The translations under genes were made by a program, and so were the position numbers. From positions 1 through 38,259 of the forward strand of contig NZ_LABX01000169.1 of NCBI RefSeq assembly GCF_001043915.1: a stretch of 38,259 nucleotides of DNA, given 5' to 3'. Positions 8,726 through 15,754 of the stretch are shown here, in pieces (the stretch's first letter is position 1; every line of letters starts with the position of its first letter). Under the pieces are notes generated by a model. That model made no database searches, had not been told where the DNA came from, and worked only from the letters and a program-made list of their open reading frames with translations. The DNA comes from Methylobacterium aquaticum. Its GTDB lineage: Bacteria > Pseudomonadota > Alphaproteobacteria > Rhizobiales > Beijerinckiaceae.

Positions 8726-9610
8726 ATGGGTCCCGAGCGCGTCACCTTCGGAGGCCGGCTGCTGCCGGCGGCGCTGATCGCGCCGCAACTCCTGATCGTC
8801 GGCCTGTTCTTCTACTGGCCGGCGGTTCAGGCGGTCTGGCAGTCGTTCCAGATGCAGGACGCGTTCGGGCTCTCGACGGAGTTCGTCTGGTTCGAGAATT
8901 ACCGGGCCCTGTTCACGGATCCGGGCTATTATCAGGCCCTCGTCACCACGCTGGTCTTCGCCGCGGCGGTGGCGGGGCTCTCCCTCGGCATCGCACTGCT
9001 GCTGGCCACGATGGCCGACCGGGAGATCCGGGGGGCGGGGATCTACCGGACCCTGCTGATCTGGCCCTACGCGGTGGCGCCGGCGGTGGCGGGCGTGCTG
9101 TTCGGCTTCCTGTTCCAGCCCGGCCTCGGGCTGATCGCCCGGGGGCTCACCCAGATCGGCATCCCGTGGAACCCGCTGCTCGACGGGAACCACGCCATGA
9201 TCCTGGTGGTGATGGCGGCGGCCTGGAAGCAGATCTCCTACAACTTCCTGTTCTTCCTCGCCGGTCTCCAGGCGATCCCGCGAAGCGTGATCGAGGCGGC
9301 GGCGATCGACGGGGCCGGCCCGGCGCGGCGATTCTGGACCATCGTCTTCCCGCTGCTCTCGCCGACCACGTTCTTCCTGATGGTGGTCAACGTCGTCTAT
9401 GCCTTCTGCGAGACGTTCGGCGTCATCGACGTGCTCACCCATGGCGGCCCGGGCCGAGCGACGCAGACCCTGGTCTACAAGGTCTACCAGGACGGCCGCA
9501 TCGGCGCCGATCTCGGCGGCTCGGCCGCGCAGTCGGTGGTGCTGATGGCGATCGTGATCGGGCTGACCGCGATCCAGTTCCGCTACGTGGAGAAGCGGGT
9601 GGCGTATTGA
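8726..9610 (+). CDS. ugpA: sn-glycerol-3-phosphate ABC transporter permease UgpA
   Basis: Second inner-membrane permease of the Ugp importer, 294 residues with six predicted membrane segments. It aligns along its length with E. coli UgpA: LLIVGLFFYWPA in the first helix, PYAVAPAVAGVLFGFLF, WKQISYNFLFFLAGLQ, the EAA loop VIEAAAIDGAGPARRFW, and QFRYVEKRV at the C terminus. It begins 4 bp after ugpB and is surely co-transcribed with it. The pair ugpB-ugpA is followed by a hairpin rather than by ugpE-ugpC, which lie 4 kb upstream. Confidence 0.93.
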   Translation: MGPERVTFGGRLLPAALIAPQLLIVGLFFYWPAVQAVWQSFQMQDAFGLSTEFVWFENYRALFTDPGYYQALVTTLVFAAAVAGLSLGIALLLATMADREIRGAGIYRTLLIWPYAVAPAVAGVLFGFLFQPGLGLIARGLTQIGIPWNPLLDGNHAMILVVMAAAWKQISYNFLFFLAGLQAIPRSVIEAAAIDGAGPARRFWTIVFPLLSPTTFFLMVVNVVYAFCETFGVIDVLTHGGPGRATQTLVYKVYQDGRIGADLGGSAAQSVVLMAIVIGLTAIQFRYVEKRVAY

Positions 9611-9612
9611 GG

Positions 9613-9632
9613 GGAGCGGCGGCCACCGCTCC
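9613..9632 (+). terminator. Hairpin directly after ugpA
   Basis: GGAGCGG (9613-9619) and CCGCTCC (9626-9632) form a 7-bp GC stem with a 6-base loop two bases after the ugpA stop codon. It lacks a T-run, so intrinsic termination is uncertain; position supports a 3'-end role. Confidence 0.4.
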
Positions 9633-9989
9633 GGGCCCTCCGGACGAAGCCCCGCGTCATCGCCTTCCGTGACAGAAGACCAACGGTCGTTGGAAACCAC
9701 TCTCGGTTCCGTTTTCTCATTGTTGCCAAGCCCTTGGCTTGATGTCGAAACCGAGAGACAGGTCAACGGCCCGATGCGTCAGCATCCTGAGCCGTTGGGA
9801 TAAGCAGGGCATCCGGGACGCGCATCTCCCCACGATCGGGCGCCGGTGCCGCGTGCGCGACGCGGACCGCCCTCGCGATGAGCGAGCCGCCTTGCGAGCA
9901 TCGGGCGGCCCATACGCCTGCCTGATGCCGGACACGATCGGGGCCGACGGGAGAGACCTCCCGTCGGCGCCACACGCGAGGGGCGCCCC
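9633..9989. other. Non-coding stretch between convergent ugpA and metW
   Basis: No gene is convincing here. The segment 9670-9760 is lower in GC than its surroundings and contains a nested inverted repeat: CTCTCGGTT (9700-9708) pairs with AACCGAGAG (9749-9757), and inside the loop GCCAAG and CTTGGC form a second short stem. This may be a bidirectional terminator or a small structured element. The short ORFs across it show no recognisable domain. Confidence 0.45.
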
Positions 9990-10649
9990 TCACCCCCGCC
10001 GCAGCAGGAACACCCCCTGGGTGCCGACCAGGTTCCACACCCACCACGGCAGGGCGAAGCGCATCGGGTGGCCCGAGGCGTCGAGGGCCGAGGCCCGCTC
10101 GATCTGGGCACCGACGAGCCGGCACAGGCCGACGAAGTCGCGGATCGTGCAGTGATGGATGTTGGGGGTCTCGTACCAGGGATCCGGCAGGATGTCGGTC
10201 ATCGGCATCCGGCCGCGCAGCAGCAGCTCGCTGCGCACCCGCCAATGGCCGAAATTCGGGAACGAGACGATCGCCCGCCGGCCGATGCGCAGGAGATGCT
10301 CCAGCACTTGCCGGGGCTGGCGCGTCGCCTGGATCGTCTGCGACAGGATCACGTAGTCGAAGGCGTCGTCCGGGTAGGCGGCGAGGTCGGTGTCGGCATC
10401 GCCCTGGATCACCGGCAGGCCGTGGGCGAGGCAGGCATTGACGCCTTCGCGCGACAGCTCGATGCCGCGGCCGTCGACACCGCGCCGATCGCGCAGGAGC
10501 GCCAGCAGCGAGCCGTCGCCGCAGCCGACGTCGAGGACCCGCGACCCGGGCTCGACGAGGTTGAGCATCACCAGATGGTCGATGCGCGAGGAGCCGGTGG
10601 CGTCCTGGGGCAGGATCGCCGGGGCGAGGGAGGCGGTGACGCTGCTCAC
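9990..10649 (-). CDS. metW: Methionine biosynthesis protein MetW
   Basis: A 219-residue class I SAM-methyltransferase-fold protein of the MetW family. The SAM motif is VLDVGCGDGSLL (about 38-49); the family blocks SREGVNACLAHGLPVIQGDAD, FDYVILSQTIQA and FPNFGHWRVR are present. It acts in the cytoplasm with MetX in homoserine O-acylation for methionine synthesis; MetW was shown in other proteobacteria to be needed together with MetX, and the sequence itself does not show which substrate, if any, is methylated. The start is GTG, overlapping the metX stop codon by four bases (GTGA), which indicates translational coupling within a metX-metW operon. Confidence 0.93.
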   Translation of the reverse strand: MSSVTASLAPAILPQDATGSSRIDHLVMLNLVEPGSRVLDVGCGDGSLLALLRDRRGVDGRGIELSREGVNACLAHGLPVIQGDADTDLAAYPDDAFDYVILSQTIQATRQPRQVLEHLLRIGRRAIVSFPNFGHWRVRSELLLRGRMPMTDILPDPWYETPNIHHCTIRDFVGLCRLVGAQIERASALDASGHPMRFALPWWVWNLVGTQGVFLLRRG

Positions 10650-11818
10650 AGGCCGCGCTCCCGGGCCGCCGCCGCGATGAAGCCCTTGGCCGCCGAGATC
10701 ATCGCCGGCTCGTCGAGCAGGAAGGCGTCGTGGCCCTTGTCGCTCTCGACCTCGACGAAGGCGACCGGCGCCGCCGCGGCGTTGAGCGCGTGGACGATCG
10801 CCCGCGAATCGGCGGTCGGAAACAGCCAGTCGGAGGTGAAGGAGATGATGCAGAACCGGGTCTTGGTGCCCCGGAAGGCGTTGGCGAGGACGCCGTCATG
10901 GTCGGCGGCGAGGTCGAAGTAATCCATCGCCCGGGTGAGATACAGGTAGGCGTTGGCATCGAACCGCTCGACGAAGGTGATGCCCTGGTGGCGCAGGTAG
11001 CTCTCGATCTGGAAATCGGCGTCGAACGAGAAGGTCGGGGCGTCCCGGTCCTGGAGGCGGCGACCGAACTTGCGGTGGAGCGCCGGCTCGGACAGGTAGG
11101 TGATGTGGGCGCCCATCCGGGCGACGCCGAGCCCCTTGGCTGGCCGGGTGCCGACATCGAGATAGCGCCCGCCATGCCAGTTCGGATCGGCCAGGATCGC
11201 CTGCCGGCCGACCTCGTGGAAGGCGATGTTCTGGGCCGAGTGGCGCGCCCCCGTGGCGATCGGCATCGCGGAAAAGACCCGCTCGGGGTAGCTCGCCGCC
11301 CATTGCAGCACCTGCATCCCGCCCATCGAGCCGCCGATGCACAAGAACAGGTCCTTGATGCCGAGCCGGTCGAGCAGCATCGCCTGGCCGCGCACCATGT
11401 CGCGGATCGTCACCAGCGGGAAATCGAGCCCATAGGCCCGGCCGGTCGCCGGATTGAGCGAGGCCGGCCCGGTCGTGCCCATGCAGGAGCCGACGACGTT
11501 GGCGCAGATCACGAAGTAGCGGTCGGTGTCGACCGGCTTGCCGGGCCCGACCAGGCGCTCCCACCAGCCATCCTTGCCGGTCACCGGATGGGTGTTGGCG
11601 ACATGCTGGTCGCCGGTCAGCGCGTGGCAGACCAGGACCGCGTTGCTGCGCGCCGCGTTGAGGGTGCCGGCCGTCTGGTAGGCGATCTGCCAGGGCGCCA
11701 GCTCCACGCCCGCATCCATCATGAGCGGCGCGTCGGCCTCGAACCGGGCGACGGGGCTCGTCGGCTCGTCCGCCTGGGAGGCGGGATCGAGGCCGGGCTT
11801 CCGGAGTGGTGTGGCCAT
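10646..11818 (-). CDS. metX: Homoserine O-acetyltransferase MetX
   Basis: A 390-residue alpha/beta-hydrolase-fold acyltransferase that makes O-acetyl- (or O-succinyl-) homoserine, the first committed step of methionine synthesis. The nucleophile Ser164 is in GGSMGG; the Asp is in TSDWLFP and the His in KGHDAFL. The block GSCMGTTGPASLNP is characteristic of MetX. ATG at 11818 is preferred because a GAGAAG purine run lies just before it; a GTG nine bases upstream lacks a ribosome site. metW follows with a four-base overlap. The leader contains alternative stems described separately. Acetyl versus succinyl donor cannot be settled by eye. Confidence 0.93.
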   Translation of the reverse strand: MATPLRKPGLDPASQADEPTSPVARFEADAPLMMDAGVELAPWQIAYQTAGTLNAARSNAVLVCHALTGDQHVANTHPVTGKDGWWERLVGPGKPVDTDRYFVICANVVGSCMGTTGPASLNPATGRAYGLDFPLVTIRDMVRGQAMLLDRLGIKDLFLCIGGSMGGMQVLQWAASYPERVFSAMPIATGARHSAQNIAFHEVGRQAILADPNWHGGRYLDVGTRPAKGLGVARMGAHITYLSEPALHRKFGRRLQDRDAPTFSFDADFQIESYLRHQGITFVERFDANAYLYLTRAMDYFDLAADHDGVLANAFRGTKTRFCIISFTSDWLFPTADSRAIVHALNAAAAPVAFVEVESDKGHDAFLLDEPAMISAAKGFIAAAARERGL

Positions 11819-11871
11819 GCTTCTCACGGGGCTGTCGCCGGGTGGCGGGCTTGAGACGAGGCGAAGGCGGC

Positions 11872-11902
11872 AAAAACCGGAGACGGTTCGTTCTCCAAAC
11901 CG
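11872..11902 (-). promoter_or_regulatory. Candidate attenuator in the metX leader
   Basis: Reading the minus strand, CGGTT (11902-11898) can pair with AACCG (11888-11884), and GGAGA (11896-11892) can pair with TCTCC (11883-11879). The stems interleave with no bases between their 3' arms, so they are probably mutually exclusive. The second stem is followed after GG by five T (11876-11872), like a weak intrinsic terminator. It lies about 55-85 bases before the metX start. The arms are short, so this is tentative. It does not resemble the SAM-II riboswitch consensus. Confidence 0.3.
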
Positions 11903-11947
11903 GACCGGCCGTTAAAGCGTCCAAAAATTCCGCTTCGACGGACGAGA

Positions 11948-11976
11948 GAGGTAGGGCTTCGCTGTCGCGTCGTCAA
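11948..11976 (-). promoter_or_regulatory. Possible sigma-70 promoter for metX
   Basis: On the minus strand a TTGACG hexamer (11976-11971) is followed by a 17-base spacer and TACCTC (11953-11948). The -35 is good and the -10 poor. It would give a metX leader of roughly 120-130 bases that includes the alternative stems. It lies in the 252-bp region shared with the divergent chorismate mutase gene. Confidence 0.35.
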
Positions 11977-12080
11977 TCGACGGAAGGATGTTCTCCCGGA
12001 GGCCCGGGCCATGCGGGCCCTGGCCCGCAGGCGCCCGGGATCGTAAGACGGATCTTCCCGCCGCCTCTCCCCGTAAAGCC

Positions 12081-12923
12081 ATGACGTCGACCCCGCCCGC
12101 CGACCTCGCCGCCCTCCGGGCCGATATCGACCGCATCGATTCGGCGATGCACGACCTCCTGATGGAGCGCGGCCGGATCATCGACCGGCTGATCGCCGTC
12201 AAGAAGACCTCGGCCTCCGGCTCCGCCTTCCGGCCCGGCCGCGAGGCGTCGATGATGCGGATGATCGCCGAGCGCCACAAAGGTTTGCTCCCCCTCGACA
12301 CGGTGGAGGGGATCTGGCGCGTCATCATCGCCACCTTCACCTACGTGCAGGCGCCGTTCGCGGTCCATGCCGACGTCTCGGGCGGCGACGCGCCGATGCG
12401 CGATTCGGCCCGGTTCCATTTCGGCTTCACGGTGCCGTACCGGCCGCATCCGAGCGCCGCCGCGGTGATCGCGGCCGTCGCCGCCTCGCGGGGCGATCTC
12501 GGGGTGTTCCGCCTCGACCAGGGGGTGACGGCCGGCGCCTGGTGGCGCCAGCTCGCCGGGCCGGGCCGCCCCAAGGTGATCGCGCGGCTGCCCTTCATCG
12601 AGCGGCCCGGCCACCCGGCCGGCACCCCGGTCTTCTGCATCGCCAAGCCCCTCGACGACCCGAACGCGGCTCAACGCGACTGGGTGCTCTACGCCGCCCG
12701 GTTCGACCGCTGGCGCGAGGACGCGGCGGAGGCGGTGTCCGAGCTGGGAGGGGAGATCGTGGCGAGCGCCGGCGTCAGCGGGGGCTTGAGCCAGCTCCTG
12801 GCGCTGCCCGGCCCCGTGAGCCCGGAGGAGGCGCAGGCGGCGCTCGCCGAGGCGGGGGCGGCGCCGGGCGCCTTCGAGGAGATCGGCAGCCACGCGGCGC
12901 GGTTCCGGGTGGAAGCAGCCTGA
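12081..12923 (+). CDS. Chorismate mutase with C-terminal extension
   Basis: A 280-residue protein whose first 95 residues are an AroQ-type chorismate mutase: LRADIDRIDSAMHDLLMERG, then VKK with the catalytic Lys and FRPGREASMMRMI with the active-site Arg/Glu. It converts chorismate to prephenate for Phe/Tyr synthesis. The C-terminal 180 residues resemble in outline a prephenate dehydratase-like fold (GDLGVFRL, PKVIARLPFI), but no TRF/TRDF catalytic motif is visible, so this part is probably regulatory or degenerate. In many Hyphomicrobiales such genes sit beside hisC and metXW; here metXW is adjacent (divergent) but hisC is absent. ATG at 12081 starts exactly at the mutase domain. Confidence 0.85.
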   Translation: MTSTPPADLAALRADIDRIDSAMHDLLMERGRIIDRLIAVKKTSASGSAFRPGREASMMRMIAERHKGLLPLDTVEGIWRVIIATFTYVQAPFAVHADVSGGDAPMRDSARFHFGFTVPYRPHPSAAAVIAAVAASRGDLGVFRLDQGVTAGAWWRQLAGPGRPKVIARLPFIERPGHPAGTPVFCIAKPLDDPNAAQRDWVLYAARFDRWREDAAEAVSELGGEIVASAGVSGGLSQLLALPGPVSPEEAQAALAEAGAAPGAFEEIGSHAARFRVEAA

Positions 12924-12988
12924 CATCGTCCCTCTCCCCACCCATGCAGGGCGGCCCGGAGGAAAGGAATGGTGCTGGACCTTCCCCC

Positions 12989-13039
12989 CCTCTCCCTCAA
13001 ACAGATCCCGGGCAGGCCCGGGACTCTGTCGGGGAGAGG
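12989..13039. terminator. Bidirectional terminator-like hairpin
   Basis: CCTCTCCC (12989-12996) pairs with GGGAGAGG (13032-13039), and inside it ACAGA-TCCCGGGC pairs with GCCCGGGA-CTCTGT, giving a long imperfect hairpin. It lies between the convergent chorismate mutase and MFS genes, 66 bp after one stop and 13 bp after the other. Confidence 0.6.
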
Positions 13040-13051
13040 AGGAATCGGGGC

Positions 13052-14398
13052 TTAGGCCGTCACGCCGAGCCGCCGGTTGAGCCCGAGCGCACCGAGCGTG
13101 CAGACCGCGCCGGACAGGAGATAGACGCCGACCCACGGCAGGCCGAGATGGCTCGAGGCGTAGAGCGCGACGAGGGGCGCGAAGCCGGCGCCGACGAGCC
13201 AGGCGAGGTCCGAGGTCAGCGCCGAGCCAGTATAGCGGTACTTGGTCCCAAAGTTCTCCGCGATGGCGCCCGAGCTCTGGCCGTAGGCGAGGCCGAGCAG
13301 CGCGAAGCCAACCACCACGAAGATCGTCTGCCCGGGCATGCTGTCGCCGAACAGCAGCGGCGCGATGATGCTGCCGATGGCGAACAGGCCGATCAGCGCG
13401 GCGGCGAGCGCGATGGTGGAGCGCCGCCCGATCTGGTCGGCGATCAGGCCCGACATGATGATCGTCATCGTGCAGATGACGGCGCCGGCGAACTGCACCA
13501 TCAGGAACTCGCCGACCGAGCGGCCGGTGAACAGGTTGATCCAGCTGACCGGGAACACGGTCACGAGGTGGAACAGGGCGTAGCAGGCCAGCGGCACGAA
13601 GGCGCCGACCAGGATGTTGCGGCCTGTGGCCCGCACCGTGTCGACGACCGGCTCGGGCTCGAGCTCGTCGGCCTCGAGCAGGCGGCGGAACTCCTCCGTC
13701 GCCACGAGGCGCAGCCGCGCGAAGAGCGCCACGACGTTGATCGTGAAGGCGACGAAGAACGGGTAGCGCCAGCCGAAGCCCATGAAGTCGGCATCCGACA
13801 GCTGGAGCACGAAGAACGCGAACAGCCCGCTCGCCAGCATGAAGCCGACCGGCGCGCCGAGCTGCGGCAGCATCGCGTACCAGCCGCGGCGGTTCTTCGG
13901 CGCGTTGAGGGCGAGCAGCGAGGCGAGCCCATCCCAGGCGCCGCCGAGCGCCAGTCCCTGGCCGAGCCGGCACAGGCCGAGCAGCACCGCCGACCAGTGA
14001 CCGATCGTCTCGTAGCCCGGCAGGAAGGCGATGAGGCAGGTCGAGAGGCCGAGCAGGAACAGCGCGATGGTGAGCTTGGTGGCCCGGCCGTAGCGCCGGT
14101 CGATCGCCATGAACAGCACCGAGCCAACCGGACGGGCCACGAAGGCGAGGGCGAACAGCCCGAACGAATACAGCGTCCCGGTCACCGGCTCGGCCCAGGG
14201 GAAGACCAGGCGCGGGAAGACCAGCACGCAGGCGAGGCCGAACACGAAGAAGTCGAAGAACTCGGAGGTGCGGCCGATGATGACCCCGAGGGCGATCTCG
14301 CCGGGGGCGACGTGGCCGGGCTCCGACGAGGCCAGGCGGGCATCCCGTTCCGGCTTGGAGGAGGAGGCGGCGGCAGCGTCCGCCGAGATCGTGGCCAT
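13052..14398 (-). CDS. MFS transporter, metabolite:H+ symporter (MHS) type
   Basis: A 448-residue inner-membrane transporter with twelve predicted helices. The MHS-subfamily pattern is visible: an N-terminal GVIIGRTSEFFDFFVFG, the loop 2-3 motif FVARPVGSVLFMAIDRRYGRATKL, and LGLCRLGQGLALGGAWDG in helix 4. MHS members import organic acids or betaines with protons; the substrate cannot be told from sequence. ATG at 14398 is chosen because AGGA lies seven bases upstream; a GTG at 14419 is the alternative. The gene is alone, convergent to chorismate mutase and divergent from cyoA. A GGAC-AAAAC-GTCC inverted repeat at 14467-14479 lies in the shared promoter region. Confidence 0.85.
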   Translation of the reverse strand: MATISADAAAASSSKPERDARLASSEPGHVAPGEIALGVIIGRTSEFFDFFVFGLACVLVFPRLVFPWAEPVTGTLYSFGLFALAFVARPVGSVLFMAIDRRYGRATKLTIALFLLGLSTCLIAFLPGYETIGHWSAVLLGLCRLGQGLALGGAWDGLASLLALNAPKNRRGWYAMLPQLGAPVGFMLASGLFAFFVLQLSDADFMGFGWRYPFFVAFTINVVALFARLRLVATEEFRRLLEADELEPEPVVDTVRATGRNILVGAFVPLACYALFHLVTVFPVSWINLFTGRSVGEFLMVQFAGAVICTMTIIMSGLIADQIGRRSTIALAAALIGLFAIGSIIAPLLFGDSMPGQTIFVVVGFALLGLAYGQSSGAIAENFGTKYRYTGSALTSDLAWLVGAGFAPLVALYASSHLGLPWVGVYLLSGAVCTLGALGLNRRLGVTA

Positions 14399-14537
14399 AT
14401 CGGAATCCTGCTTCGTCACGCTACGACGGGCTCTTCCTTAGAGGAGAACCAGCCGCTTGGGGGCCTGGACAAAACGTCCAATCCCGCGGGCACTCCGGCG
14501 AGCGTACAGGACGGAAGCCGTAAGCTGACCGTCCGGG

Positions 14538-15644
14538 ATGCCCGTGAGACATCTGCGCCTCCTCCTCGTCCTTCCGCTCATCCTCCTCACCGGAGGGTGC
14601 AATCTCGTGCTCCTGTCGCCCGCGGGCGACGTGGCGCTCCAGCAGCGCAACCTGCTGATCGCCTCCACGGTGCTGATGCTCCTCATCATCGTGCCGGTGA
14701 TGGCGCTCACCGTCGCCTTCGCCTGGCACTACCGCGAGGGGAACAAGAAGGCCGTCTACGACCCGAACTTCCATCACTCGACCGGGCTCGAAGTGGTGAT
14801 CTGGTCGGCGCCGCTCTTGATCATCGTGGCGCTCGGGGCGCTCACCTGGCTCGGCACCCACCTGCTCGATCCCTACCGGCCCGTGACGCGCATCAGCGCC
14901 TCGAAGCCGATCGTGTCGAGTGTGGGCGACCCGATGGTCTCGGGCAAGCCCCTGGTGATCCAGGTCGTCGCCCTCGACTGGAAATGGCTCTTCCTCTACC
15001 CCGAGCAGGGCATCGCCTCGCTCAACGAGGTCGCCGCCCCGGTTGACCGGCCGATCGAGTTCCGCATCACCTCGTCCTCGGTGATGAACTCGCTGTTCAT
15101 CCCGGCGCTCGCCGGCCAGATCTACGCCATGCCGGGCATGCAGACCCGCCTCAACGCCGTCATCAACAAGGCCGGCGACTACGAGGGCTTCTCGGCCAAT
15201 TACAGCGGCGCCGGGTTCTCGCACATGCGCTTCATCTTCAAGGGCATCGACGAGGGCGCGTTCAGCGCCTGGGTCGACAAGATCAAGCAGGAGGGCGGCG
15301 GCCTCACCCGGGCCGATTACCTGAAGCTCGAGCGCCCGAGCGAGAAGGAGCCGGTGCGCTACTACAAGGCCGTCGACACCGACCTCTACGACGCGATCCT
15401 CAACATGTGCGTCGACCGGGCCAAGATGTGCATGCACGACATGGCGGCGATCGACGCCCGCGGCGGCGGCGGCCGCGAGGGCATCAACACCGTCATGAGC
15501 CTCACCTACGACAAGGCCGTCCGCCGCGGCACCGGCGCGACCCAGCAGGCGACCTTCGTCACCGCGCTCTGCACCCCCGCCGACGCCTACGGCCTCGGCA
15601 ACGCCGCGAAGGCGTCCGCCGCCGCGACGCCGCGCCTGAACTGA
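14538..15644 (+). CDS. cyoA: Ubiquinol oxidase subunit II (CyoA)
   Basis: Subunit II of a bo3-type quinol oxidase, 368 residues. A lipoprotein signal ends in the lipobox LTGGC (Cys21), then two membrane helices anchor the periplasmic cupredoxin domain. The segments ALDWKWLFLYPEQGIA, FRITSSSVMNSLFIPALAGQIYAMPGM and SANYSGAGFSHMRF match CyoA. The CuA-binding Cys pair of cytochrome c oxidases is absent, as expected for a quinol oxidase. First gene of cyoABCD-SURF1; 110 bp separate it from cyoB. The divergent MFS gene shares its 139-bp upstream region. Confidence 0.94.
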   Translation: MPVRHLRLLLVLPLILLTGGCNLVLLSPAGDVALQQRNLLIASTVLMLLIIVPVMALTVAFAWHYREGNKKAVYDPNFHHSTGLEVVIWSAPLLIIVALGALTWLGTHLLDPYRPVTRISASKPIVSSVGDPMVSGKPLVIQVVALDWKWLFLYPEQGIASLNEVAAPVDRPIEFRITSSSVMNSLFIPALAGQIYAMPGMQTRLNAVINKAGDYEGFSANYSGAGFSHMRFIFKGIDEGAFSAWVDKIKQEGGGLTRADYLKLERPSEKEPVRYYKAVDTDLYDAILNMCVDRAKMCMHDMAAIDARGGGGREGINTVMSLTYDKAVRRGTGATQQATFVTALCTPADAYGLGNAAKASAAATPRLN

Positions 15645-15754
15645 ACGAGCCCGCGCGGCACTCGAGCGCCCCTGACATCCGCGTTGCGCCGCAACCGTCG
15701 GATGTCCCCCGAGAGCCCGGACCCCGACAGACACTTCGCATTCCAGGCTGAACC

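Noticed and set aside
11828..12079. SAM-II riboswitch upstream of metX
   Set aside because: Expected in this lineage, but the leader lacks the conserved GAUUUAAC-type loop and the GCUAAA-type 3' segment before the start codon.
12542..15046. 834-codon plus-strand frame over the MFS gene
   Set aside because: It crosses the end of chorismate mutase, the whole antisense of MFS and the start of cyoA; composition is charged and repetitive with no recognised domain.
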